NCBI GenBank assembly: GCA_963989385.1
Contig: OZ022499.1
Location: 76,136,203-76,200,202, forward strand
Origin: Ctena decussata
Taxonomy: Eukaryota > Mollusca > Bivalvia > Lucinida > Lucinidae
Length of the DNA: 64,000 bases
Direction of reading: 5' to 3'
Position 1 is the first letter of the stretch, and the number at the start of each line of letters is the position of its first letter. Of the stretch, positions 40,461-52,314 are shown one piece after another. A program made the position numbers and the translations under genes. The notes under the pieces are model-generated. The model searched no databases. It had not been told where the DNA came from and worked only from the letters and a program-made list of their open reading frames with translations.

Positions 40461-43040
40461 TTCTCTGCTCCGGCTTTTTTTACACCAAATGTACGTTGTG
40501 GGAACCGAAAAGTCTCGGGCTGATTTGGAACAGGCGGCACTTGTATATCCATAATGGAATAACAACATTGACTTGACATGGAACTTTCGGTACAGTCTCA
40601 GGACTTAGAATGCTCATACAGTTCAGTTCAGAATGCTCATACATGTAAATTCAAAATGTTTTATACATACTTTGCCGCCCGACATGTTCCTTGATTTAGA
40701 ATAACTAGGAAAATACATAGAGGGGATTAAAACTTTCTTCTGTTGCACCGAGAAAAACATGCCGCTGTATTTTGTTTTCATACCATTGTTGGCATACAAA
40801 AATCAAAACCAAGAAGTTCTTTAATACATTCTGGATCAAAGCGTTTATCATGTCGTTGATAAATCGTCCACTGAAAATAATCCTTTAACGATTATGAAAT
40901 TAATCAAGCAGGTGTCATTATAAGAACCGCATTGTTTTGCACGGTGTGTGACTGCATGTTTTCACACCTTGGCCAGGTTTATTGATGACACGAGCAACCA
41001 GCGTCATTGATAATTTCATCGATAAATTGCGGCACTTTTGATGATGCGCTTCACTAAAATAACAGGTACATGTAAGCACGAAAGAAAAATCGGCTGAAAA
41101 GAAAAAAGTGGTACGGCAGATAGCATACTCGACCAAAAAAGTGGTACGGCGCCCGCCGGACCTGCCGGACCGGCGACGACGGCCTTGATCTCCAGATGTT
41201 GTAAATAAGTGATTGTTTACCGTATAACTTATTTATTTTTTATTTACATTTCAAGTGACTATACTGTATGCAACACTTTGTTACTTTGTTATTTTCTTTG
41301 CAAGCGTATACATATTCATTGTTGTTTTGATGAACTACTGGTATAGTTTTGACATCTTCAAGATTCAAGACATTGCAAAAGAACAGTTTATCTTAAAACA
41401 GAATAAAAAGAAAAATTACCCACTCATTAAAATGCATTAGGCCTAGAACCTGTATCCTAGTTATAACAGCCGCTAAATAAATGTAGGTCAGGCCAGTAGG
41501 ATGTTGCCCGGCCACCCGGCGAAGTTGTGTAGACCTCATTTTTCTAAGTGTCCTATATATGAAGAATATTTGCCTCTTTCTTGCTACCTACCTAGTAGGG
41601 CGATTGAGAGTTCAGACCGTTAAATACGTTACCAATAGAAAGTTTACACAAAATTACTATGTTTCTAAATAAAAATGAAAGTCAGTAAGCTATCGATAAA
41701 TTGATATAAATTATTTATATTTATATTAAGTGGTGTAAAAACATTTTTAAATTTTAAACTTTTAGTATTATGCTTCATTTTTCTACAGTTTATAAGGCTG
41801 TAATCTATGTTACCATTAGATACGAATTTCAGATAAATTAAACTATACAAGACAAAATTAAAATTGATAAATTTCATTAGTATTAGTATATTACTATTTA
41901 GGTCTAGAGACAAGTTTTATAGTGGAAAAAGTGGTTTCATTAAATTTTGCAGTTTACCATACTGATACAGAAACTGTTTAATACGTGTAATATAATTTTT
42001 AATGCAATATTCAAAAACATTATAATGATTTGAAATGGCGCTTACATGTTGAGATTCAAATACTTTTTCAAAGTATGGCACTCTAAGAGTATCTTACGGA
42101 ATTGATATTAATCAAATTGATGTAACTAGAGTAAATAGTAACATGTAGCTTATGAGACTGTGATTTATGTTATCATAGAGAACAAGATTTACAGCACATA
42201 AAACAATAACTAACAAGTCAGAATTGGAAAATGAAATATACTTTCAACCCTTTTAGGGTATAATTCTAGCACAGCTTTTATAAAGAAAAGGTAGGTGTGA
42301 TTTATCTTGTGAAGACTACGAGACAGAAACTTTTCAGAGTTGTTGCATGAATTCTAATGCAGTTTCGTAGTCACCTTAATGTGTAAAATAATATTGACAC
42401 ATAAATAGGGAAATATGTTAAAATAATGACAAAAACACGAAACAGAAAACAGATTACTCAGGTGTATCTAGTTTGCTCACTAAAGCTGAGATTATTCGGA
42501 TTTATGTAGTTTGCTCACTAAAGCTGTATATGCGCCCTAGATTTTATTCACTGTTACATTTATGGAACTAAATAGTATCATTTGATAACTATACAGCCTA
42601 AATGTATTTGATAATATTTTTCTCTAGCCTTTTTTAAAATGTAGGATAAACTGGAGATAATGACAAGATTATGACATCAACACTTTTAAAATGTGTTTCA
42701 CGCATAAAATATTTATGAGCATGCTGTGAGTTACTTTTCTTGTTTCTTCTTGTAATATTAAATCTATTCACTCAAGTCATGAAACTGAAAACTGGCGACA
42801 GTTTTAAGTAACTGATGTGCTTTTGACTAAAAAATGGCATTGGTGTAATTCAGAGTTCAAACACGACAGTATCACATTATGTATGTATCAGTCTTACAAT
42901 ATTTGATGTAATGTACGTTAAGCGAGGCTAGTATAGGGGAGAGTATGTGGTAACAAATTCTGAAAATAGTTATGTTGATTGCTCATAAAAACTGGGAGGC
43001 AATTCCAATGTACATTCACAGTATATCATTTTATGGAGAA
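40461..43040. other. Gene-free, very AT-rich stretch
   Basis: Contains a duplicated AAAAAAGTGGTACGGC (about 41103 and 41136), a GC-rich 41145-41185 patch, and a short direct duplication GTAGTTTGCTCACTAAAGCTG-like at about 42470 and 42508. Open frames are lysine/isoleucine-rich and unsupported. Confidence 0.4.
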
Positions 43041-44939
43041 TTGAGAGAGAGAGAGAGAGAGGAAGAGAGAGCAAAATCCCAAAATTATCCTTAAATAATC
43101 TTCTACCCCTTCATCTATATATAAACAGTGTGCACACACTTTAAAAGTCCTCTGATCAGTAACTCCTTGTGTGACAGTGATACAGTTTCAGACTAGTTTC
43201 TGTAGCGCAAAATACCATTTTGGATGCAGTTCATGGTTACTCATATTCGGTAACGTATATGACAGTGCAAACTTTTGCAAGTTTGATAGCATTTGTTTTT
43301 ATTTAACGATATATAAATGCATAAGTGTTCTTCATTGATTGTACTTACATGCTCATTCTAATCAGATTAAGTAGTTTGTCCATTCTTGGTCACGTAGACA
43401 ACAGTACGGTTTCTAACGCTCCAGTAGACAATATTGATTTAATTCAGAGGCTTCCAAGATATTTTCTACAACACTAAAATCTATGTCTGTTATTGTGTTT
43501 ATTTGGATGAGAATATGCAAATGTCATTAAAATGATACGGTCACGTATACAACATGGGAGAAACAGCCAAACTGCCCAATACTCAGACAGCAGAAAGCAG
43601 GGAAATACTTTGTAGACGTTGGGCTTTCAGAAAAAAGAACATGTTGAAAAAGTATGTCATAAAAGGAGAGGGAGATATTGAAGCTTAAAAATCTACTAGC
43701 TTTTATTAATGTATCATTTGATCAATTTCAACCGACAGATGGACCGACGGACGAACAAATGGATGAACTGACAAGCACAGACGGCCCGAAGACAATCTTA
43801 AAGTACCGGATTTGACTGAAAATGACACCAGATTATGCAACTACAACGCTTGTATAATCAGCGGCTAGTTTTGACCACTGTTAAGCTTGTCATTTTTGAG
43901 GAGTTGACTGCCAAAACAGTGGTGAATACATGATATTGACAAACCGACGTACGGGCGGATGGAAAAATAAATATATAGAGCTCACATTATCTAAATGAGA
44001 GCGAGTTAATAGAAGTTACACATATATACTGTTTTCCAAGCATTTAGCCCATTTAGCTGGTCTTAAAGTAGTAATTTAAGTAGATTTTCATCATTTATGT
44101 ACGTTTTCTGTTTGACCGTGACCTTGACCTTTTATACATGTTGAAATATATCTAGATAATTAATTCAACAATGAAATACCTTGTAAATTGTTTTCTGCAT
44201 AAGACTTGACATATTTATTGTCGTGGTAATAAAACAGACAAATTCTAATATTGATGTCGAAAATTATCAATCTTTGGTAATCAACGGTAATTAACAAACA
44301 GACGCACGGACAAGCACTGTTCAATAAGCCATATTCGTTAAAAGCTTCTATGTTTAGTTCATTCCATTTGTTTTCCGTACGTACTACTGGAAAATGACAA
44401 ACACTTGTCTTTAGTTGAAATAAATGGACATTTTTGACGTACACCAACAAAAATTGTGTAATTTTGCTGTTTATGGGTACGTAAGTTTAATGGGCCATAA
44501 CTCTGTTAGTACTCAGCTGCGGCGATGTCATCAGCAGGATCCATACACTAGACATGCTGACAAACAATTTGGTATATAACACTTGATGTTTGCAGAACCT
44601 CACCAGTAAAGTCCTTAAGGAGAGCACTTTTGGGGCTCCGTCTGCTCTACTACTACTGCTTTCATTGTAGCAGAATTAACAAAATATTGATAGTTCCGAA
44701 GCTCGAAGAACATTGTTGGTCTAATGAAATCGCAAAACAACTTGCAATATAGAGCATTATTCTTATGCACTATTTCGATTCTTATGCACTATTTGGCAGA
44801 ATTCAGTCACAAAGCTTAAAACTTCCCCAACACAGTCCAAATCTTTGATGGGGATAGGTAAATGTACAGCTTTTGCTGCCAGGAAAGATGTAGTTATCGC
44901 ATGGATCTCAAAACTTTTCAACCCAACCCATTCGGGATT
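43041..44939. other. Gene-free stretch with (GA)n microsatellite
   Basis: GA dinucleotide tract at 43043-43070. Patches of GGACCGACGGACGAAC (43741) and GACGCACGGACAAGC (44300) are typical tetramer-rich repeat debris. The open frame at 44160-44450 (reverse) has no motif. Confidence 0.4.
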
Positions 44940-44945
44940 TAGGGG

Positions 44946-45023
44946 TATCTAGGCAAACAGTTTGGATGCAGATCACGTTTGTGGGGCCTGATCTGAGATC
45001 CAAACTGTTTGCTGCCTAGACAT
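44946..45023. repeat. Foldback hairpin element (GCAAACAGTTTGGAT type)
   Basis: Left TATCTAGGCAAACAGTTTGG ATGCAGATCA pairs with TGATCTGAGATCCAAACTGT TTGCTGCCTAGA; loop GTTTGTGGGGCC. Confidence 0.75.
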
Positions 45024-45186
45024 CATTTCCACAAGAGTTAGTTAGATAAATATTGTCAAAATATTCTTGATTTTTTTGCAGACGACAATTTCAGCAGACG
45101 ACAAAAAATTACCAGAATGCAATGGGTTAAACGTTAGCATTGAGTGTGTATAAGCATTATCCAGCAGCATTACCTGTTCGATATCC

Positions 45187-45410
45187 ATTGGTTGGTTGGT
45201 TGTTTTGGGTTGAACGGCCCTTGGAGACAGTGTTTCAGTCTATATCGGGCCGCTTCCCAGAGAGAGGAAGAAACAGGTAGACGAGAGAAAAATGTCCAAC
45301 AACCCCACCTACTGCAAGTACAGTAGGCCTACTATTATCCAAATTAGTAAGACGCCCCTGCACTGGAAGTTATACGCAGCATCATTGCACCACCCAACCA
45401 CCCCTGCTCG
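45187..45410 (-). mobile_element. SINE-like repeat with (AACC)n tail, copy 2
   Basis: Same order as 10986-11230, with GGTTGGTTGGTTG at its left edge (the tail on the reverse strand), GAACGGCCCTTGGAGACAGT, TCTATATCGGGCCG and GCACCACCCAACC at the far edge. Confidence 0.68.
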
Positions 45411-46139
45411 ATATCGAGAGAGGATTGTATATGGAACCATTATAAATAGCTCAAATGAAATGTGTTGTTTAAGCTAATGTCAAAGCTCCTGATACGTAAT
45501 TCAATTCTCTTTAGCGTCATATCAATGTTATATTTTCACATGCATGGCGATTGCTTCCATTTTAGTTGTTTATTTTCTCCTATAGTCTCTTTAGTAGATT
45601 TTCGTTTTTGAAATATCAGAGTCAAACGTGTGTTTGGGTTTATTTATTTATCGTTTCGATACAACTGTTAAAATATGCTTTTACATTAGTGGGAAATTGC
45701 TTCCAATTTGATTTAATATCTTCCCTTCGCGTCGCGGTTTTGTAGATGATGAGCAACAGGCTATCCAATATTGCGCATTCTTTCCAGATAAAAGCAAACA
45801 AAAGGCAAGCAAGCGGCTATCTGATGTCAGCTGCCAGCATTCTATACTTAGAACTCAATATTGGTATTCAGGACTTTCAGGTGAAGTGACATTATTTCAT
45901 GATGTGATTTTTTTCAGGCTACTCTGTCAGTATATTAAGCTTGACTGAATAAAGAGAATATCTGTTAATAATGTATAAAATTCTGTGTGAACTTCGAGCC
46001 GTCATTTTCAGGAAGACCGGTTTTAATTATTTTTGCATGGAAAAAGACTGGTATTTATGCTGTATTCGATAAATCAAGGTCACCTTTTTAAAACAAATTA
46101 TATGAATTTGATGTTCGGAAGAAATTACATGCTGTCAGA
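45411..46139. other. No recognised feature
   Basis: AT-rich; nothing paired or coding seen. Confidence 0.4.
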
Positions 46140-46371
46140 TTAAGGTGAATGGGTACACTTTCAGGAAAAGCAAATCTGCCATTTTCATTTTTGTCTCCTT
46201 TCTCAATGGGGTCAACTCTTAAAGGAAAGAATTTTCTCCTTGGAGGAGAAAATTCTTTCCTTTAAGAGTAGACCCATTCTTGGAAGGGTTTCGTTGTTCA
46301 GGAAAGCAAATAGGAAGTCACAAAAGTTAACTCCCTTGGATTAAAAAAAGAGGTGTAGCCATTCACCTTAA
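46140..46371. mobile_element. TTAA-ended MITE with a perfect internal hairpin
   Basis: Ends TTAAGGTGAATGGGTACAC and GTGTAGCCATTCACCTTAA. TTAA at both tips suggests a TTAA-targeting superfamily (piggyBac or Kolobok), by inference. Inside, 46216-46268 is a perfect hairpin with 25-bp arms (CTCTTAAAGGAAAGAATTTT CTCCT) and loop TGG. Partial relatives: 7620-7749, 47610-47780, 50731-50842, 51508-51690 and 60170-60345. Confidence 0.75.
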
Positions 46372-47043
46372 GTATTTTTGTTTTGGTTCCGCTAACGTAA
46401 TGCAGTCTCGTTTGGTAATACAGCATCAAGGCTACTAGAATCTTTTGCTATAGTAAAAACTAATTTTGATGACTGATTATATGATTAACAGTGGATATAT
46501 GTCCATGGTCAGATCTCTATTTTTTACATTCAAGACTCTGTTTATGGCTCTCTTTGCAAACGCTGGCATTTGAAACTTGAAAATGGTACTGAAGTATACA
46601 GAACATTCGAGGTGTAAGTGAACTTAAAATCCAAATTCTATAAATACTTTTTGCACGAATATCACTTAAATGCAATTCTAATTTCAGAATCACTTCCAGA
46701 TGACTTACAGAGTTAACAAAACAGCACTACAAATGTATATCGAAGTACGGAGCGACATTTTACAGTCGCATCACAAGAACAAAAAGACGTCTAAAAAACT
46801 CTGATAAAGGTATCTTTTGAGTTTGTTCCGGACATGCAACCCAAACAACGTCTATTTTTAAATAAAGTATGTATGTATGACGCAATTAGTCCCAAAGGAC
46901 GAGAATACTCAAGCCAGTTGTTCGTTGTTGCAGATTTCCCATTAGTTACCGAAGTATTGAAGTTTAATCCGAGAACGTCCGCAAGCGAATGTGTTTCCGA
47001 GAATTGACAAGAAATCTTAAACCAAAGCCATCAACAGCAATTG
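46372..47043. other. No recognised feature
   Basis: No paired repeat or coding motif. Confidence 0.4.
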
Positions 47044-47206
47044 CTATAAATAGAGGATCTTACATGAGTGCTCATGTATTATTGAATTTATTAAACGAGT
47101 TGGGGAAAAAGATAAGATGCGAGGCTCTGCCGAGCATCTTATCGTGTTCTCCAACGAGTTTAATAAATTCAATAATACAGGAGCACGAATGCAAGATTCT
47201 ATTTAT
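47044..47206. repeat. Long foldback hairpin (TTATTAAACGAGTTGG type)
   Basis: Arms of about 75 bp with few mismatches: ATAAATAGAGGATCTTACAT, TATTATTGAATTTATTAAAC GAGTTGG and GATAAGATGC against their complements, with a GCTCTGCCGAGC tip. The open frame 46989-47213 is its shadow. Confidence 0.82.
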
Positions 47207-47609
47207 CATGTGACACTAAAATTGCATTTTATTAGCAAAATTTGCACTAAAACGTCACGATTTCGCCATTAGAAAACGTGACGTTTTTATGGACGTCAAC
47301 GTATAACGTTACGACGCAATTTACATATTTAATCCACTAGTGGATTATCGTTTTTAATGCATGGCTTTATTACACTCTCAGGTGCAACGTCATATGATAA
47401 AACAACGTATTGTCACTGACATTGTTTAAGTTTCAACTTTTAGAGCAGTTAGTATTACATGAATCAATCACGGAGGGTAGCCTCGATAAACGGAGCCACG
47501 TACCCACCGTGTCAATGCAAAATGGTAAAGAAAACAGATTTTTTTAAATTTTTATCCATGCTACACAGCGGGAAAAATGTTTCATATCCACTTTTAGGGG
47601 AAGCAACTT

Positions 47610-47780
47610 TTAATTTTTATTATTATTTTTGACTCCCTTCTCAAACGATTTAGCTCACATTGGAAGAATTTGCTCCAAGTTGCTAGGAGCAAATTCTAAG
47701 AGCAAATTGATTTCTTTTAGAGTGAACTTCATGCGGTAGTGTTTCGTCTTTCAGGGAATCAGACGGGAAGTCACGAAAAA
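47610..47780. mobile_element. TTAA-type MITE relative, decayed
   Basis: Shares GAAGAATTTGCTCC, CTTTTAGAGT, and a trailing GGGAAGTCACGAAAA with the copy at 46140. Contains its own hairpin AATTTGCTCC / GGAGCAAATT. Ends not found. Confidence 0.45.
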
Positions 47781-48103
47781 TGTTCTCTTTTGTAATAATT
47801 GTGAAAACACATGGAGCTCAAATGGTTTAACTAAGGCCATTTTTAAATTAACATTTTCAATATGTCGTATTTCAAATCTTGAGCTCAGAAAACATGAAGA
47901 ATGAGGCAGATTGACTTATGTATTTAATGCCCCAGGCAAGGCAACTGACACTGGCATCCGGACGGATGGACACATTGTAACATCAGATTAATGTTTCAAT
48001 CATATTGAATCAGAAAGATATGAAGTAAAATCAAATACGAAATTTTCTATTTATTCTGAACTGCATGACATAACAAAATTCAAGAATTCGAAGGCATTTT
48101 GAA

Positions 48104-48140
<37 letters not shown>

Positions 48141-48331
48141 CATAACATAACATAACATACCCTTTAGTACACTCAGGTCACAGTGACACAAGAGGATATA
48201 ACATATTATACATATAAAGACATGTAACATGGTAGTAACTCATTTTATGTTATATGAAAAGAAGAAGAAAAAGAAGAAGAAGAAGAAGAAAGAAATAGAA
48301 AAAGTGAAACATTGCAGGACAGCACTATAGT
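47781..48331. repeat. Microsatellite-bearing gene-free stretch
   Basis: (CT)n at 48110-48139, CATAA repeats at 48142-48160 and (GAA)n at 48259-48292. Otherwise unremarkable. Confidence 0.6.
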
Positions 48332-48412
48332 CCCAGCCGGTAAACAGCATCGGAATGACGTCGCATCGCTGTCGATAACATCGACATCGATACCACGTCA
48401 TTCCGACGCTGT
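48332..48412. repeat. Diverged CCCAGC.GG / TCGGAATGACGT hairpin
   Basis: CAGCATCGGAATGACGTCGC pairs with CACGTCATTCCGACGCTG; the interior GATAACATCGACATCGAT is self-complementary. Distant relative of the CCCAGCAGGCA/ACGTC family. Confidence 0.6.
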
Positions 48413-49200
48413 GAGTTTCGAGGGCTAAGTTAAACAACTACATTATTTATTGTTGTTGCACTAAAAGGGACCTTAAAGCATTGCATACAGTAAATACTAA
48501 GATCAGCCCTTGCGCAACTGCAAACTAAGCAGAATCTTTACTTTTCAATTCTGGATACTTCAATGTTTATAGACTATACATGTGAAAGACGACGCGGGGG
48601 CGCTGGCTGGTCTGAGTCTATCCTGTTCACCCATCATGGTCGTAAGCAACTTTTTCATGAGACGCCAATCTTATATGTGTTTAGAAGGCACACTGTTGTT
48701 TCCTTGGACATAATTGTTGTCAATGGTCCTGTAAATGTTTTAACATTGAAAACGAATCAAAGAGAATAATCTTTTAAATGTTTGATACACAGACAGACAT
48801 GGTGTCAGGGATGTGCAACCATGGATTCGTTCCTCCTAGGAAACATCGTTATGAGAATTGGAACATTATCACCTTAGTTAAGCCTTGAATAAAGAAGAAA
48901 TCAATGTTAAACGATTTCCGTGTCAAGGCAATCTCTTTTTTTTTTTTACCATTTTTTTCAGAATAGGACACAATTTAAATGCCAAACTGCAATACAATGA
49001 ATAATCTGTGAATCTCTTGTTAAATTTATCATCATTTGCCAGAGCTCATGTATATGTAAATGAGACCAGATTTTATAGTTGGGTCATTAATCACATGTCA
49101 GGAGTTATGAACTAAACATCTGAGAAGTCCCCGAATGCACATATTTATGGGTTATTTCCTTCTATATTCGAATTGATTCAAAGTATGTCTGCTACTTCAC
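48413..49200. other. No recognised feature
   Basis: The open frame at 48563-48769 has no motif. T-run at 48938-48948. Confidence 0.4.
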
Positions 49201-49204
49201 TTGC

Positions 49205-49287
49205 GTGGGAACAGTGGTGGCCATTTTTTAACACTTTTTACCCTGCAACCTACTTAAGGCGTTTAAGTTCGTCTATATTTTGATTAA
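49205..49287. repeat. Flank homologous to 30183-30240
   Basis: GGGAACAGTGGTGGCCATTT TTTAACACTTTTTACC and CTACTTAA match the dispersed repeat at 30183 and lead straight into the minisatellite. Confidence 0.5.
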
Positions 49288-50605
49288 ATGTATTAGGGCT
49301 GAATGCCATTATTCTACTGATTTAGTTTTGGAAGTAGACTATAACACATGTATTAGGGCTGAATGCCATTATTCTACTGATTTAGTTTTGGAAGTAGACT
49401 ATAACACATGTATTAGGGCTGAATGCCATTATTCTACTGATTTGTTTTGGAAGTAGACTATAACACATGTATTAGGGCTGAATGCCGTTATTCTACTGAT
49501 TTGGTTTTGGAAGTAGACTATAACATATGTATTAGGGCTGAATGCCGTTATTCTACTGATTTGGTTTTGGAAGTAGACTATAACATATGTATTAGGGCTG
49601 AATGCCGTTATTCTACTGATTTGGTGTTGGAAGTAGACTATAACATATGTATTAGGACTGAATGCCGTTATATTACTGATTTGGTTTTGGAAGTAGACTA
49701 TAACATATGTATTAGGGCTGAATGACGTTATTCTACTGATTTGGTTTTGGAAGTAGACTATAACATATGTATTAGGGCTGAATGCCGTTATTCTACTGAT
49801 TTGGTTTTGGAAGTAGACTATAACATATGTATTAGGGCTGAATGCCGTTATTCTACTGATTTGGTTTTGGAAGTATACTATAACATATGTATTAGGGCTG
49901 AATGCCGTTATTTTACTGATTTGGTTTTGGAAGTAGACTATAACATATGTATTAGGGCTGAATGCCGTTATTCTACTGATTTGGTTTTGGAAGTAGACTA
50001 TAACATATGTATTAGTCCTGAATGCCGTTATTCTACTGATTTGGTTTGGAAGTAGACTATAACATATGTATTAGGGCTGAATGCCGTTATTCTACTGATT
50101 TGGTTTTGGAAGTAGACTATAACATATGTATTAGGGCTGAATGCCGTTATTTTACTGATTTGGTTTTGGAAGTAGACTATAACATATGTATTAGGGCTGA
50201 ATGCCGTTATTTTACTGATTTGGTTTTGGAAGTAGACAATAACATATGTATTAGGGCTGAATGCCGTTATTTTACTGATTTGTTTTGGAAGTAGACTATA
50301 ACATATGTATTAGGGCTGAATGCCTTTATTTTACTGATTTGGTTTTGGAAGTATACTATAACATATGTATTAGGGCTGAATGCCGTTATTTTACTGATTT
50401 GTTTTGGAAGTAGACTATAACATATGTATTAGGGCTGAATGCCGTTATTTTACTGATTTGGTTTTGGAAGTAGACTATAACATGTATTAGGGCTGAATGC
50501 CGTTATTCTAATGATTTGGTGTTGGAAGTAGACTATAACATATGTATTAGGGCTGAATGCCGTTATTTTACTGATTTGTTTTTGGAAGTAGACTGTAACA
50601 TGTAC
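49288..50605. repeat. 60-bp minisatellite, about 22 units
   Basis: Unit: TATTAGGGCTGAATGCCGTT, ATTCTACTGATTTGGTTTTG, GAAGTAGACTATAACATATG. Units vary in a directional way. The first have CCATTATT, GATTTAG and ACACATG; the middle ones have CCGTTATTCTAC; from about 50120 most have ATTTTAC. Single-base deletions at about 50046, 50282 and 50402 break the frame. Three long open frames (49447-49725, 49741-50055, 50046-50294) with a 20-residue period starting EVDYNICIRAECRYSTDLV arise because 60 is divisible by three; no start context or conservation supports a protein. Confidence 0.93.
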
Positions 50606-51260
50606 ATGTGACAGGTCCCCGAGATAGGACATACACGCACGTACTGTATCAATGGTGGCATTTGATGAAGTCTGCCCGCAGGAATAGTGTATAATGACAA
50701 ATAATTTTTATCTTTCAATGCCCTTTTAAGGTGTATGGTTACATCCCAATGGGGCAAAACCTTTCCAAGAAGAAAGTCCATTCTTAAAGGAAAGAGTTTG
50801 CTGCTTTAAATGGACAGAGTTGCATCCCCTGAAGGTGTACCCCATTCACCATATGCTTAACTTTCTTGGTAGGCCCAAGAGTATTGTCAGGCAAACTGAA
50901 ATTGCTATTTTGTGATGTCAATTTGTCAGGTCGTTCAGTCGATAATTTTCGGATGGATAAGTAAAGCACTTGACTATTAAAGATTTATAGAATTTTCTGT
51001 GAACTATTGTCTATAATCTTCTGCTAGAAAGATTTTAATTACTAGTATAATGGTTTGAAATCAAGAAATGCTTAAACATAAACATTTGTAGATCTATTAT
51101 TGGTAGGTCTGCTAAATAAAATCAAACGGATGACTGGCGGATATTTTTAGACGACGGCAAAATTATCTTCATCTGGAAATTTTACAGTTATCAGAGCCTT
51201 AGATAAGAGGGAGTATTTGGTGATAATTAGGGATAATTATGGTTAATTCTAGATAAAAAA
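50606..51260. other. Mostly unrecognised; TTAA-type MITE fragment at 50731-50842
   Basis: TTAAGGTGTATGGTTACATC at 50729 and GGTGTACCCCATTCACCAT at 50824 look like the two ends of a short, decayed member of the family at 46140, with CTTAAAGGAAAGAGTTTGCT inside. Confidence 0.5.
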
Positions 51261-51325
51261 ATATGTTGTGACCCCTCATCTGAACCGTCTCGACGAGACG
51301 GCTTAGATGAGGGGTCACAACATAT
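51261..51325. repeat. Foldback hairpin, 32-bp arms
   Basis: ATATGTTGTGACCCCTCATC TGAACCGTCTCG pairs with its complement except at two adjacent positions; one-nt centre. Confidence 0.85.
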
Positions 51326-51507
51326 GGTTTTGATGACAAATAAAGAAAATTATCTCTTAATTATCTTCAAATACCTTTCTTATCAAGAGCTTTGAGCGCA
51401 GACACAGACTTTAGCAAAAGCCACGGGCATTTATTGCAGTTGCAACGGCAACTTCAAAGCGAATGTAAACGTTCATTGAAATGTCTCGCAAGTAAAGATG
51501 CCACAAG

Positions 51508-51690
51508 GACTTAAGCTGAATGGGTACACTGTAAGATGAAACTCTTTTTGCCCTCTTCTCAATAGGAGTCAACCCTTAAAGGAAAGAATTTGCTCCCCTA
51601 CACTGTAGACCTCATTTTGGAATGGCTTTATCCTCTACGGAAGCAAAGATGAAGTCACAAAATATACTCCCCTTAGTTCAACCCAGGCGG
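51508..51690. mobile_element. TTAA-type MITE, left end present
   Basis: TTAAGCTGAATGGGTACACT, then AATAGGAGTCAACCCTTAAA GGAAAGAATTTGCTCC, and GAAGTCACAAAA. The right inverted end is missing or too diverged. Confidence 0.55.
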
Positions 51691-51828
51691 AAAAACATGG
51701 AGATGCACATATACTCCTTATTTTAACCAAACTACTACGATTTTAAATAAGCAGAATCCAACATTGGCTTTTTGATATTAGAACCGCGCGCGACTGATAA
51801 GCTTGCATGACAACGCCTATAGAGTGAA

Positions 51829-52027
51829 GCGCCAAAAAGCAGACGACAATATTTACGTCTGCAGAATTTCAAAAAATGTTCCGTCCAAGCGATATCATAT
51901 TGAGAATTCGAGCATTAGAGGGCAAACTGTGTAGATTCAGATGAGGTGGCTCATTATGAGCCACCTCATCTGCATCTACATAGTTTGCCAATTCAACAAT
52001 TTTAACTGTTGGCGCTTTAAGGGTTAA
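51829..52027. mobile_element. GCGCCAAAAAGCAGACGAC MITE (copy 2)
   Basis: Matches 5253-5454 throughout. Here the right end is complete (GTTGGCGCTTTAAGGGTTAA) and the left starts AGCGCCAAAAAGC. The central hairpin is GATGAGGTGGCTCATTATGA GCCACCTCATC, perfect. Confidence 0.8.
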
Positions 52028-52190
52028 TTTGAATGGATGCACCTCCATGTTTACTGCTAGATTTTCAAAGAAAGTATATTTTTCTTCTAGAGATGATACG
52101 TATTGAGAAAGGATGCAAAATGAAATTGGCAGAGTTGCTTCTCCAGGAAGAATATACATTTACCTTAGTGCCGATGTATGTGTTTATAAG

Positions 52191-52314
52191 ACGATAAAAC
52201 ATTCTTTTCCGTGTTTAAACGTTTGCCAAGCCCGAGTGTATTAACGTGTTGCAACATATTAATACTCGAGGGCTTGAGCAAACGTTTAAACACAGGAAAA
52301 GAATGTTTTATCGT
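52191..52314. repeat. Long foldback hairpin (TTTAAACGTTTGCCAAG type)
   Basis: ACGATAAAACATTCTTTTCC, GTGTTTAAACGTTTGCC and CCCGAGTGTATTAA pair with the right arm with a few mismatches; loop about 14 nt. The forward open frame from 52246 starts in it and has no motif. Confidence 0.82.

Noticed and set aside
48259..48292. Poly-purine coding-like tract
   Set aside because: Plain GAA microsatellite.
49447..50294. Three long open frames with a 20-residue repeat (EVDYNICIRAECRYSTDLV)
   Set aside because: They exist because the 60-bp minisatellite unit is divisible by three and has one stop-free frame. Frames are broken by single-base deletions and a TGA, with no start context or signal peptide.
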